From contig JAIWNF010000052.1 in assembly GCA_025093555.1 (NCBI GenBank), forward strand, positions 1-64,000: a stretch of 64,000 bases of DNA, written 5' to 3'. Position 1 is the first letter of the stretch; every line of letters begins with the position of its first letter. A program made the position numbers and the translations under genes. The stretch is from Circinella umbellata (taxonomy: Eukaryota; Mucoromycota; Mucoromycetes; Mucorales; Lichtheimiaceae). The notes below the pieces were generated by a model that was not told the DNA's origin, searched no databases, and worked only from the letters and a program-made list of their open reading frames with translations. Positions 22,639 to 34,740 of this stretch are shown piece by piece.

Positions 22639-23858
22639 TTACTGCTTGGATTGAGAGCGGTACAAATTCAAATTGTCTAATAAAGGTTTGTCGTTGTAGA
22701 TGAAGAAATAAGCAGGTTGCTCGGTTTCATTATGATGAGTAATAGAACTCCATGCAGGAACAGCAAAAGTGTCACTTTTGGTCCACTTTAAAATTTTCTT
22801 GTTGCCCTTAGCATCAATGATCTCAGAGTAGCCAGTACCATCGTAAACGTGGAAGACTTTAGAGCATGTTTCACGTTTTTCGGGCGATACAGAGTTGGCA
22901 CCGATACGTTCAGCTTCACCACCAATGATGTAAGAAAGAGGGGAACCATTAGGCTTGACATATGTATAATGAGCATAGGCAGAATCACCACTGCTATCCA
23001 AAGCCTTTTGAACTGGTCCCCATGGAAACTTTAATGAACTGTTTTCAGCAGGACTAAAAAAAAATATTATAAGAATTAAGTCAAATCGTTTCCATTATAC
23101 TTTGATTCTTTCCCCATCCACCCTTATCCTTGCTATCTATACTATAGTATAATACTCCACTATTACAAAAAAAAAAAAAAAGAAAGTAGTAATATACAAT
23201 ACTTACGCACTAGGGTAGCGAGGCTCAGAATACAATTCAGCAAAGTTGACAGGAATATTTTGAAAGATAGGAAGATCAAGACCATCAAGCCAAATCATAA
23301 CGTCTTCACCTTCATGACCGTGATCATGCCAATCCCATGGAGGAGTCAAAATAACATCACCGCGTTCCATAGTAATTTTTTCACCTTCAACTGCAGTAAA
23401 ACCACGTTCACCTTCAATAATAAAACGTAAAGCGAAAGCACAGTGACGATGAGCGGGTGCCACTTCACCTGGATTAATAAGTTGAAGACCAGCATATAAA
23501 GTATCAGTAGTATATGGAGCCTCTATAATTGCCCGTAAAAAGAAAAAAAAAGTTATCATACAAACAAACTTAGTTTCTTCAAGATTGAATTATTTTACCA
23601 CCCCATATATAAAAACACATTAAAAAAAAGCTTACTCATAGTAGGGTTAATTAACATAAGAACACGACGTTCAGCTTCTTCCGCCTTGATACGTTTACCA
23701 GATTCTATAAGGGCAGGGCGTAACTTTTGATATTCCCAAACATGAGGAATAGACTTGGGTGATGGAATAGGAGGAACCATAGCTTCCATGACAGTCCACA
23801 AAGGTTCAGCATTGATATCAGGGTAGTTGTTCAAAAATCCAAGTTTGTCTTCAGTCAT
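22639..23858 (-). CDS. Gentisate 1,2-dioxygenase (cupin)
   Basis: Exons 23636-23858, 23207-23522 and 22639-23053 (minus strand) encode 317 residues. It is a bicupin-type ring-cleaving dioxygenase. The first cupin has the Fe(II) ligands in [20 protein letters not shown] (HxH) and [19 protein letters not shown]; the second cupin begins [12 protein letters not shown] and carries [17 protein letters not shown]. Gentisate dioxygenase opens gentisate to maleylpyruvate in the cytosol. The nearest alternative, 1-hydroxy-2-naphthoate or salicylate 1,2-dioxygenase, is less likely given the neighbours. It is divergent from an aromatic monooxygenase across a 965-bp promoter. The start MTEDKLGF was chosen over an upstream ATG whose leader is translated (TA)/(GA) repeat. 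Confidence 0.88.
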
Positions 23859-24823
23859 TTTTTTTTCTCTCTCTATAAAAATATATATATATAAGTTAAG
23901 CAAAGGAAGAAAACTTTAATAGCTATACTTGTTTTATTTTATAGTCTTACCCAAGCATGGGAAATATTACTAGTTGGGCGGTCTTTTGACTTTTTTCTTT
24001 TCCAACAAAATAATGTAAGATGACTTTTGCTTCTATATTTTTTTTTTGTGGCGGAGGAAGCTTCCGTAAGTACTCCACAATTTTTTTTTGCTTTACACCA
24101 TGAAATATTAATGGGGGGGGTGTGGAGAAAGCATGAAAAAAAATTAACGGAAAAATCACCCGAGTTTTTTTTTTTTTTTTGGGTGTAAACGGTAGAAAAT
24201 TCAAAATCTATTTTGCTTAAAAACACAGAAATAAATAATTTATCCACCCAACAATGTGAAAGGCATAAATAACTATAATGAAACCAAACACCATGGGAGA
24301 CCATAGAAATAAATTACTAGGCAACATATTAAAACAATTTTTTTGGGGGGGAAGACGAAGTGAGATTCTTTTAATTCTTATAAGCGCGATTTGATTGATT
24401 TGGATTATTTTAAAAGCATAGTAATAGTTTTCTGCTTCACAGATTTATAATTATCATAACAACTTTTTTTATGCTACATTTAGGTTGAAAATGTCCAATT
24501 TGATTTTTTTTTTTGGGCGGTTAAATAGATTATACAATTAATCCTTTCACCGGACTTTTTTTTTTCTATCAAATAATTCTCTTTTGGTTCCTTGTGAAGC
24601 TAAATTTGTCCGGAATATTATAAACCAATGGGGTATATTCCAGTTGATATCCTCTTTTCCCCACAAGTGAAAATTAACCAGATAACCAAAAAAAAAAAAT
24701 TAAATTCATGAACCCCCGCATTCCATCATATATATAACCCATCAATATACTTTTCACTTTTCAATCTTTTTTTTTTTTACTTTTATCACTTTACAAAACA
24801 AAACCAAGAATTGAAAAATAAAA
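23859..24823. promoter_or_regulatory. Divergent promoter of gentisate dioxygenase and aromatic monooxygenase
   Basis: This 965-bp region separates two genes of the same pathway read in opposite directions. It has a TATA-like element near 24729-24740 and a CCAAT motif near 24624, both upstream of the monooxygenase start. CGG-type half-sites for zinc-cluster regulators occur as ACCGGA (24549-24554) and the palindrome TCCGGA (24609-24614). Shared control by the Zn2Cys6 protein at 29568-33567 is inferred. Confidence 0.5.
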
Positions 24824-26362
24824 ATGGGCAAAACTATCATTAATATTGCTGTTATCGGTGGTGGCCTGGGTGGTCTCGCTACTGCTATTGCTTTACGTCG
24901 TGCTGGTCATAATGTCACTGTTTATGAAGGAGCTGACGAACTTGCCGAAGTGGGTGCTGGTATTCAAGTTCCTCCAAACACTTCCCGTCTTTTAGATGCT
25001 TATGGTCTTTTTGATCGTTTTGCTAAAAAGGTGGTCTGGCCTGCTAATATTAATATGAGACGTTATTCTTCTGGTGAAGTCATTGGTCCTACACCCTTGA
25101 AGCCCAAGATGCAAGAATTATATGGATACCCGTATGTACTCTTTTTTTAAAAATTAATTATAAATGGCATATATAATATATATAGAACTAACACTTTGAT
25201 TATCTTTTATATAAACTTAACAAGTTATTGGCTCATTCATCGTGCCGATTATCAAAGATTATTGTTTGATGCTGCTGTTGAAGCTGGTGCCCATGTTATC
25301 CTGGGTGCTCGCGTTAATGGTGTTGATGATTCTACTATCACTGTTCATTTGGAAAATGGCAAGGTTGAAAAGTTTGATTTGATTATTGGTGCTGATGGTA
25401 ATTTTAGTTTTCTTTTTGGATTGGGAATATTAGAAGGACGTAAAAGAAATAAAAAGAGAAATTGGAAACATAGGATGAGAATTATGGAATGGGGGGTTTT
25501 TTTTCTCACATTTTCAATATATGCTTTTTAAAAAGGTATTCGTTCCAATGTTCGTTTGGCTGTAATGCCTAATGAAGAAGTTCTTCCCCGTGTTTCTACT
25601 AACTGTGCCTACCGTGCTACTGTTCCTGCTGCTAAAATGCGTGCTGATCCTAAAGTATCTTTCCTTATGGACGATCCTAACTCTAACTGCTGGATTGGTT
25701 ACCGTCGTCATATTATGGCCTACCCCATTCGTAATGGTGAATTGTATAACCTTGTGATGTCTCATCCTGGAGCGGCTGCTGTCGGTCGTTGGAACGAACC
25801 TGGAAACTTGGAAGAAATGAAGACTCATTATCGTCACTTTGATCCCACTATCCGTCGTGTTTTGGACAAGGTGGACGGTTGTTTAAAATGGACTTTGGCT
25901 GATCTTCCGGTTCTTTCAAACTGGGTCAGTCCTAGTGGTCGTATATGTCTTATTGGTGATGCGGCTCATGCAATGCTTCCATACCTTGCCCAAGGTGCTG
26001 CCCAAGCTGTTGAAGATGGTGCTACTCTTGGTGAACTTTTGACCGATATTAAATCCGTTGATGAAATTCCAGCTTTACTCGGATTGTATGAAAAAATTCG
26101 TCGTCCTCGTTGTGAAATCATTCAAAAGGGTGCTTATGAAAATGGTGATATCTGGCATATGCCTGATGGTGAAACTCAAGTCCAACGTGATTTAGGTATG
26201 AAGGGTCAATTACCTGCTGGTGCCAAAAACCCTAACCAATGGGGTGACGGTAATTTCCAACCTTGGTTGTTTGGTCACAATGCTATCACTGAAGCTCGCA
26301 AACGCTTAGGTGAATTCCGTAAAGGTTCCGAACAAAATGGTACTGAAGTGGCTCGTTTGTAA
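24824..26362 (+). CDS. FAD-dependent aromatic monooxygenase (3-hydroxybenzoate 6-hydroxylase / salicylate hydroxylase type)
   Basis: Exons 24824-25131, 25225-25397 and 25536-26362 encode 435 residues of the class A flavin monooxygenase family. It has the N-terminal FAD-binding GxGxxG in VIGGGLGGLATAIALRRAGH (residues 10-29), then LIHRADYQRLLFDAA, the DG motif LIIGADGIRSNVR, and the second FAD motif RICLIGDAAHAMLPYLAQGA. These enzymes hydroxylate an aromatic ring with NAD(P)H and O2. Paired head to head with gentisate dioxygenase, the best prediction is formation of gentisate from 3-hydroxybenzoate; salicylate hydroxylase is a close homologue and cannot be excluded. Codon use is noticeably more regular (GGT, GCT, CGT) than in neighbouring genes, suggesting strong expression when induced. 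Confidence 0.88.
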
Positions 26363-27860
26363 AATAATTCTCTCTCTCTTTTTTTTTTCTTTCTTTACCC
26401 TACTTCACTTAAAAATTAGCATCCCACTTTCTTGATAACTATTACATAATATTGTAACACCAAACCAATCGCTCACAAAAGAAAGAAAAAAACCTCTCCA
26501 TCAACACTTGTTTACATAGATAAAAACCTTTTTCATAACTTTTACTTTAAATTATCTTTCAGCTGGTTATGAAAAAGTACTACTCACTTTATTTTATTTT
26601 TCTTTCTTTCTTGATGTAATTAAAATTTCCTTTTTTTGTTTGTATATGAAAAATATATATTTTGCTCCATGTTCATTTTAATTCTGATACGTAAAGCTTT
26701 AACTTGATATTTATTAATTGAGCTCAACAGTTGCATTGATAGAGAATTTTATGTTTGAAAGCTGTCACTTTTAAATTATATGTACGTACGTATCTAGAAA
26801 ATGGTATTTTTTGTTTTTTGTTTTTGAAAAGAAAAAGTTTTTTGATTATCTAGTTCGACATCTTATTAGTGAACGAAATGTACGTAAATAATTTAAAAAA
26901 GTTCAATATCAAGTATTGTATTTGAAAAGAAAAGTTACACGAAAGCCCATCCTGTGTAATACGCATAGCTTTTTGTTTTTATCCTTATTATTATCGTCAG
27001 TTTGATGTTTTTTAATGACACCCTTTTTTCTATTTGATTTAGTTTTCTAAATAGAAGAGTTTCTTATACACATATACACATTAGATCTGCTAAAGAACAA
27101 AACAAGATATCGTAGTTAAAAAAATAAAAGACTTGCATTATATGAAATATTTAACTATCCCACGTCACTACAAGCACAAATCAAATAAATAATAGATTTT
27201 AAACCATATCATATGTAATTATCGTACAAATCGAAATGAAATTATTATATATGATTTGAACAAAAAAAATCTTTTTTTTTTCCTATCATTTGAAGGAGAT
27301 GGTCATTAATGCATAATTGCTGTCAAACAACTTCAAGGGGGGGGGGAAATATGAGAATTTTTGTCATGGATACAAATGCATAAAACGGGTTCCTGTTCAT
27401 GTACCTTTCTGGTTTAGGATTTTTTTTTTTATCTCCAAGCTTACTAAAAATTTCGATAAAGAACTTAAAAGATCATCCATTCTTTATAACAACATTAGCA
27501 AGTTTGGTGTCACTGAAAAAAAAAAATTTAGAATTTGGTACTACTCAGCATTATTCTGTCTTTTTTACATTTTCTTTTTATTTTTCTACTTTTTTTTAAC
27601 TAAAAGTCGGCAATCCGAGAAGAAACCATAATGATATATATATTTGGAGATATATAAAGTTTTTATTTTTATTTTCTTTTTTTTTTTAAAAAAAAAAAGA
27701 AAAGAGAGGCAAAAGAAAGAAATCAAAAAGTTCTATATTACAAAAGTGATGTCGTTATGTTGTTTTCGTGTATGAGGAGAAAAATGTATGTTTAAATGAA
27801 GGAGGTGATAAGGTGATGAAGAAAAATCGAAAAATAAATTATAAAATTAATATCTGCAAT
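26363..27860. other. Intergenic between convergent monooxygenase and FAH-family genes
   Basis: About 1.5 kb with no gene recognised. The small open frame at 27317-27631 is hydrophobic only because of A/T runs. The dimer GTACGTACGT is at 26783-26792. Confidence 0.5.
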
Positions 27861-28957
27861 TTAAGCGTGAACCATCTTGTTGGAGATCTTGCCAATTTGA
27901 GCAACTTCAACTTCGACAACATCATTGTTATTCAACCAAAGAGGGGTTTTCATACCCATAGCAACACCAGCCGGAGTACCGGTCATAATAATGGTACCCT
28001 TTTCTAAAGTAGTACCTTGAGAGATGAAAGAAACAATTTCGGGAACATGGAAAAGAAGGTCAGAAGTGTTGGTAGATTGACGAACTTCACCATTAACAAT
28101 GGTTTTCAAGTCAAGAGCAGGGCGATCACCGAGAATTTTATTGGAGACAATGGCAGGACCGAAAGGAGCGAACTTATCGAAGCCCTTGGAAAAACACCAT
28201 TGGGGAACACCACCAGCGTACTTGGGGTCACGTTGCCACTTACGACAGGAAACATCGTTAGCGACAGTATAACCAGCAACGTATTCACCAACCTTTTCGA
28301 TAGGAATATCTTTACCAGTCTTACCAATGACGATGGTCTATATGATAATATATTTCATCAGAAAAAATTACATATATACTTTTGAACCCTTTTTATTTCA
28401 ATTTTGTTTATTCCTTTCCACTCTTTTCCAAAAATACATACCAATTCGCCTTCATAGTCAAGGGTTTCATAAGCAAGCTTGGGAATAGGGATATCTTCAA
28501 AAGCTTCAGCATGGGAGTGAGTAGGCTTGATAAAGATAGAAGGGTAGGGAGGGGGAGTACGACCACCTTCGGCAACTATATTTTTTATAAAATAAAGTTA
28601 TATGATTAATAACCTATTCAAATATAAATCCGATCTATTTTCATGTTCGCATCAACCTTTTTTTTATTAAAAAATATATAAGATATACATACTGTGAGCC
28701 TTGTAGTTCAAACCAACACACTTGATGATGGGGATCTCTTCCTTGGAAAGAGGGGCCAAGAGTTTAGTAACCTTGACAATTTGGTCAGTGACAACGGCAT
28801 CGTCAGCAAAGACATCACCAGTGACGATCTTGGCTTCCAAAGAATCAGCCTTGAAAAGATTGTCAACAGTAGAATCACCGGAGATGATGGGTTCACCATA
28901 ATAGACCTTGCTGTCAGCAGCAATAAAGCGGATCAAACGGTTCCAGACGGGAGACAT
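27861..28957 (-). CDS. Fumarylacetoacetase-family hydrolase, probable fumarylpyruvate hydrolase
   Basis: Exons 28693-28957, 28442-28575 and 27861-28337 (minus strand) encode 291 residues. It has the FAH-family C-terminal domain: KCVGLNYKAH, PSIFIKPTHSHAEA, the metal-binding pair in YETLDYEGEL, GYTVANDVSCRKWQ with the third acidic ligand, SKGFDKFAPFGPAIV and IIMTGTPAGVAMGM. This family splits C-C bonds of acylpyruvates using Mg2+; relatives include FAHD1 acylpyruvase and fumarylpyruvate hydrolase. Context (gentisate dioxygenase and monooxygenase on one side, a pathway-type regulator on the other) favours fumarylpyruvate to fumarate plus pyruvate. Length fits the family. Codon use is strongly biased, as in the monooxygenase. 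Confidence 0.85.
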
Positions 28958-29567
28958 TTTTTTTTGTAATATTTCGATATGTGTTGTTTAAAAGACAGAA
29001 GTAAAAAACAAAAAAGAAAAGAAACCAGCAAACATGGTACCCTTTATAAGAAGCTTTTTTTTTTTTTTCGTTTCCCGGAAACGAGAAAGGATAAAGCCTC
29101 CGCTAATATAACGCAATACTATTGTACCATTTCATTAATGCCTTAAGGCACGTTATCAATTGCATCACTTTTTTTTTTTCCACCCCACATAATCTTTGAA
29201 TTGTTATAGTCCGCTCCAATTGGATCATTTTCCGTCTCTTCCATCATTTTGTTTCTTGTTGTCTAATAATTGAACTTAATCCGCTTCTCCCCCCCCCTTA
29301 ATCGTTTGTTTAACCTAGTATGACAAAGTTTATATAATTATAACCAATCATTCTTATGTAATGTTTTATAGGTGGGAAATCTATTACCGAAACTGAAAAA
29401 AAAAATGTGGGGTGCAAAGAGAGAAAAAACAAATTTTCGAAAACCCGCCCCGAGAAAATGAGAGAAAAGAGTAGGGAAATAATATCATATATTCAATAAC
29501 AACCAACCGCTTGGAGGAATCGCTGTTATAGTTTATAGAATATATATAATTTCAAAAAAACGGAAGA
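28958..29567. promoter_or_regulatory. Divergent promoter of FAH-family hydrolase and Zn2Cys6 regulator
   Basis: A 610-bp region. It contains a perfect 7+1+7 palindrome CGTTTCCCGGAAACG at 29069-29083 centred on CCGG, 112 bp upstream of the hydrolase start. That is a strong candidate operator for a zinc-cluster dimer. A CCAAT-like motif (ACCAATCA) lies at 29342-29349. Confidence 0.5.
29069..29083. promoter_or_regulatory. Candidate zinc-cluster operator palindrome
   Basis: CGTTTCC and GGAAACG flank a single central C, giving a perfect inverted repeat with a CCGG core. The gentisate dioxygenase/monooxygenase promoter carries ACCGGA and TCCGGA. The site is visible; binding is inferred. Confidence 0.4.
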
Positions 29568-32177
29568 ATGGCCGAAGAACAACAAACTAATCAAATACCC
29601 GAACGTGTACCGCTCGGGAGAAGATTTCCGCCAACAATACCACAACAGACATTACCAACACCTACTGCAACAACTACAACAGAATACATCGCACCTGATT
29701 CACCAACTCATACCGGTTCGCCTTCTCAGCGACAATCACAATCTATCCCTACCGCTACAACTCCACCCAATTCAAGGACACAACAGCAATCATCAGCGAA
29801 TAATGATAATAACAATAGCAACAATAATAATAACAGTAGTAATAGCAGTAATAATAAAAATGCTCGACCAACAAAACGACAAAAAGTATCTTTGGCTTGT
29901 CAAGAATGTCGCGATCGGAAGATCAAGTGCGATGGTGAGCGACCTATATGTGGTCCTTGCATAAAAAAGAAACGACCGGAAGGTTCTTGTGTTTATGAAC
30001 CAGAGCGTGGTAGACGAGGTGTCAAAAGCCAGTAATGTATTCATTTAAGAGGAGGGTGTACATAATTAACATTAATTATGTGTATATTTTATTACTAGCG
30101 ATAATAATTATTATGATAGATATGTTCAATTATTAGAAAATAAGGTTCGAGAATTGGAAAATGCTATGCGATTTGAACAAGGGAATGATCGATCTCCTTC
30201 GATCACACCTATCGACAGGCCACCTGAATTTGCTCCTCGAGTAAGTTATTCATTACTTACTTATTTGTTGCTTGTAAAAGAGAAAACTAATATACTATAC
30301 CTTTTTTTCCCCCATGTTATTTTTACTAGAATCCCAATCTTTCCATCAACCATTTGACATCGCCATCAACGAGTTTTCGAAGTTCACCACCACATATATC
30401 TGGTTCACAAGCATCGCCTATTGGAACAAGTTTGATTGGTGTCAGCTCTCCTGCACCAGATTCAATAATTACCCCGGAAGTTTCTCTTGGGCACCAACAA
30501 CAAGATTTAGGTGGTATTCGTACACATGCTCCAGAAAGTAATGTGCGAGAACGATGGGCAAGCGAGTCTCCTTTCCCAGGTGTATTACCTTCATTACAAC
30601 CATCTAATAATCAACAACAACAGCCCCATCGATTAGCACCACTTTTACCACAACCTTCTTCTCCTAAGCAACACGTATCACCACTTCCTCCACCTATATC
30701 ACAAACACAACCATCAACTACCTCTTCTAATTCACGAATATTACCTCCTCCAACATCATTACCCGAACGCAGTGTAGAACCGGAAGTAGATGCCATGGGT
30801 GCATCTACAGGGATTATTCCACCTGATTCAAGAGGAGAAAACCATGGTGGTGATAATGATAATCGTCAAGGTTATTTTGGTTCTTCCAGTGCCATGAGTT
30901 TTATGCGTGAAGTTCGTGAAGTCATTGGTAAAAAAACAACCTTGTCACCCGATGAAAATCGTTCCTATGGAAGTCCTTCTAGACGGCTATCACAAAGTTC
31001 TCGATCATCTCGCAATACTTCTTCAGCCGGAGGAGGCTCTCGATCAATAATAGATACGCATACAAACATCACTAACAACCATAATAATAATGGCAATAAC
31101 AATCATACTGGAGGCCAAATCAGAAGTTATTCGGTTTGTCATGATTATGTCTTGCCCCCACGCAAAGTGGCTGATAGCCTTGTAAGGAGCTATTGGACAT
31201 TTGTACATACACTATATCCATTCCTTCATAAACCTGGGTTCATGAGAACCTATTCAAAATTATGGGGTTATCCAGAAGTTGGTAAGTATTTTTTTTTAAA
31301 ATAGATAAAGAAACAGAGTGAAAGAGAAAGAATAGGAAAAGAAAGAAAATATTCACATAATGAATTTCAATGCCTGCAACTTTCATCTATAAATATAGAT
31401 CATAATGATACAGATCATGAGTCAGAAGGAGATCCATTATTTCATTGTATTTTAAACTTGGTATTTGCACTTGGTTGTCAATTATCTCCAGATATTGGCG
31501 AAAGCGAACGTGAACCCACATCAGATGTCTTTTTTCAACGATCCAAGAAGTTATTACATTTCGATATTCTTGATGAAGGGAATATTAAAGTAGTACAAGC
31601 ACTGTTGTTGATGGGTCAATATCTACAATGTACTAAAATGCCTGGTCGATGTTGGATTGTCGTTGGTCTTGCTACTCGCGTGGCCCAAGGTCTTGGTTTA
31701 CATCGTGATGGTCATAATATTAATAATGGTCGACATAAAACACATGGCAATGGGTGTACGAGACAACTTGAACGCGAATTACGTAAGAGATTGTGGGGTG
31801 GATGTCTTGTACTTGATAGGTAATATTGGTGAACGAAGATTCATGGATCATATGTTATTGGCTCAAGTTTAGGGGAAAGAAATCTAATACATGTTTTTCT
31901 TTCGGTTGGTTAACTATTATAGAGTAATATCTATGGCATATGGACGACCGTTCATGATTCCTGTTACCCAAAACCTTATACTACCAGAAGCTATTGATGA
32001 TGAACTTCTCACCTCTTATCCTGATCCACCAGCAAAGCAACCTGAAGACAAACCGACTCGTATGGCATTCTTTGTTCATACACTCCAATTATATGAAATT
32101 ATGGGTGATATCCTTACAACCCTATATTCTACAGGTACAAGACGGACAAACGAGGAGGCTTCTATAGTGTCTGGTAG

Positions 32178-32230
<53 letters not shown>

Positions 32231-33567
32231 AAAACTAGGGCATCTTTTCTGTTTTTTTTTTAATGAAGCAATCATTTGATTATTAACATACCAGCTGTTA
32301 TTTAATATTATATTATTAGATGAACAACTTCGAGCGGGAAATATTAGTTCCGTAATACGATTAGAAATGGCATTGAATACATGGGAAAAGGCTTTACCAT
32401 GGTTTTTACGTCTTGGGATATATACCCAGGATTCAGCAAATAGTCCAAGAAACCGACGTAGTATGACGGATAACATTCTATTACGTCAAAATAATGTTCT
32501 AAGAGCGCGGTAAGACTGAATTATTAATATCTATTATATATTTGGTTCCATTCAGTAAAATCTCATTTAAAATATTTTATTTGTTTTTAGATACCTTCAT
32601 ACATGTATTCTACTTTATCGACCTGTTTTTGCCCATTTCTTTGCTTTAGAAGAATCTAATCATGTAGTGAGTCAGGACACTGGTCTCCAACGATCTGTTT
32701 TCTTGCAGAGTTCAATCACGTGTGTAAGCTCTGCTCAAGAGCTAGTAGAGATGATCCATCGAAATATCAAAGAGCTTTTACCTGCTTGGTGGTATAATAT
32801 GTTTTGTAAGCTTTATAACAATGTAAAGAAAAGAGTTATGTGTACTATTGCCATGTGTTAAAAGTGCAAGTACTAATAGCTATGTACAATATATATAATA
32901 AGATTTATATACTTCGGCAACAGTTTTGCTTATGGCACGGTTATTCCCAAAAATTAAGCAAGCCATTGGAGAAGATTATTTGACTGAAAGTTGGGATAAA
33001 TGCCTTAGCTGTTTATCAAGATATCAATCCTACAGTGAGTCAGCCAAATGGTGTTTTGAATCCTTGAGTGAATTGAATAAGATAGCATTCCAAAGTAACG
33101 ATGGTAAAAATAATAATATTCATCTTTTTATATGTCTAAACTTCTTGCGAACTTGAAGGGAGGGGGAGAGCGGGTAATATATTCATATATACTAAATTTA
33201 TTAATAACCTTTTGCTATAATAGAACAACCCAATAATGGGATGTCAAGTATTCAAATTTTGGGTACCTTACCTGTATATACATCTAATTTAGCAGCAGCT
33301 TCTGAAAAGGGAGAACTAGATAATATGGGCGGTGGTCCTAGCGTACCAGTTGGTGGTTTTGGAGGAGCAGGAGGAGGACCCAATACTTCTATACTCAATT
33401 CAAACTTTTCGGCCATTCCAGAAAATAACAATCCAGGGACTGATTGGGAATTAGATCTTCAAGACATGACATGGTTAGGCCGTCTTCCAGTCTTAACTGA
33501 TTTTGAACCTGGACTCCAATTTAATCAGTGGCTCGGTCGCATTGATACAGAAGTAAATAACTTGTAG
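29568..33567 (+). CDS. Zn2Cys6 fungal transcription factor, candidate regulator of the gentisate cluster
   Basis: Nine exons (29568-30031, 30099-30240, 30330-31281, 31399-31819, 31923-32173, 32320-32509, 32591-32805, 32924-33103, 33224-33567) encode 1052 residues. After a Gln/Asn/Thr-rich N-terminus comes the binuclear zinc cluster CQECRDRKIKCDGERPICGP, ending CIKKKRPEGSC (about residues 110-140). A short coiled coil follows (YDRYVQLLENKVRELENAM). The middle is Pro/Ser/Gln-rich. The fungal-specific regulatory domain (PF04082 type) starts near SYWTFVHTLYPFLHKPGF and includes MPGRCWIVVGLATRVAQGLG and LHRDGH. It is divergent from the FAH-family gene. Intron 5 contains about 48 consecutive A (32181-32228). 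Control of the cluster is inferred from position. Confidence 0.87.
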
Positions 33568-34266
33568 TAGTAATAAAAAATAGTAATAATAAATAATGAA
33601 AAGAAGGGAAAAAAGAAAATGGTAAGCTAGCACCTAAGGAACACACCAATTCAAAAAAAAAAAAAAAATCACGCAATTACTTTGATTTCGAGACAGTCCT
33701 GCAAATCCTTCTTGTTCCGTCTTCTGAGTTTATGTAATCCGCGTTTTAATAATTGATTGCGGATGATTGATCCAAACGCTGTTTATATCCGAATTTCAAT
33801 CAAGTTTACCGAGAAGCAGAGATATATTATCAACTAGCTATTACAGCGATAATATAGACTACGTACATCTTCGTAGTATATCGATTATCTTGAAAGCATC
33901 TGACAACACTGAAACCTGATATACACATAAGTAGTTTTTTTCCCTAAAAGGATCGTTGTATAATACATAGCATATCATATCATGGTCAATGTTGGCTCAA
34001 CATGGAATGCAATGAAATTTTTACAAAAACCTAAAAACAGGTTCATCGTCTCAGAACGAAGATCATTATTTTTTCGGAAAATGTTCCAGCCAATCGGATA
34101 AAGAAACCAAAAAAAAAGTTACTCTTTAATAATAATTGAAACCCAAAGATAGTGGGGGTGAGGACACCGTCATCTCTTATTTTGACACTATTTTTCCCAT
34201 CTTTTTCCTCTTCCCTTCTTTATTTTTATTTTTCAACTTTCACGAAAAAAAAATCCACTTTTAATA
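33568..34266. promoter_or_regulatory. Intergenic, 5' region of the GFA-domain gene
   Basis: No gene seen. The pyrimidine-rich 34186-34225 followed by CTTTCACGA and an A-run before the start at 34267 looks like a core promoter/leader. Confidence 0.4.
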
Positions 34267-34740
34267 ATGTCCACATCACTTAACGGGTCTTGTCTTTGCG
34301 GTTCCATCAAGGTTAAGTTGAATGGTGCTCCAATCAAAGCTATGCTCTGTCACTGTGTTGATTGTCAAAAGTCTGCAGGTGGTCCATATCAATCCAATGC
34401 TATTTTCAATACTTCCAATCTCGAGTTAGAAGACCCCAAGGGTTACGCTAAAATGTATCTTGTTCCCAAGGAACAAACTGGCTCTGGCTTTGAAAAACAA
34501 AAATGGTTCTGTAGCAACTGTGGTAGTCCTCTTTTCAATCGTCCTATGAAATATGAAGGTCAAAAGTCTGTTGTCAAGACTGGTATCTTGGATAGCGCTG
34601 CTGGTTTTGAAGGTTCTCCATTGGATCAGTTGAAGCCCGTTTCTGAATTGTACATTAAGGATCGTCCTTCGTTTGTTAAGGCTGTTGATGGTGCTAAACA
34701 GTTCACTGAAGCTGCCCCTGCTCCTGCCCCTGCTCAATAA
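34267..34740 (+). CDS. GFA/CENP-V-domain zinc protein (glutathione-dependent formaldehyde-activating enzyme-like)
   Basis: An intronless 157-residue protein with the full GFA zinc signature: GSCLCGSIKVKL (CxC), LCHCVDCQKSAGGPYQSNAI (CHCxxC) and WFCSNCGSPLF (CxxC). The fold binds one structural and one catalytic-type zinc and in some members binds glutathione. The tail is Ala/Pro-rich. The family contains many proteins of unknown reaction. It sits 0.7 kb downstream of the zinc-cluster regulator and shares the biased codon use of the gentisate genes, so co-function is possible. Bacterial gentisate pathways often use a glutathione-dependent maleylpyruvate isomerase, and none of the classical type is in the window. 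Whether this protein fills that step is speculation. Confidence 0.85.
   Translation: MSTSLNGSCLCGSIKVKLNGAPIKAMLCHCVDCQKSAGGPYQSNAIFNTSNLELEDPKGYAKMYLVPKEQTGSGFEKQKWFCSNCGSPLFNRPMKYEGQKSVVKTGILDSAAGFEGSPLDQLKPVSELYIKDRPSFVKAVDGAKQFTEAAPAPAPAQ

Noticed and set aside
31891..32238. Exon reading through into a poly-lysine tail
   Set aside because: The lysines come from the intronic A-run; a GTAGGC donor at 32174 and the acceptor before 32320 keep the regulator's frame.
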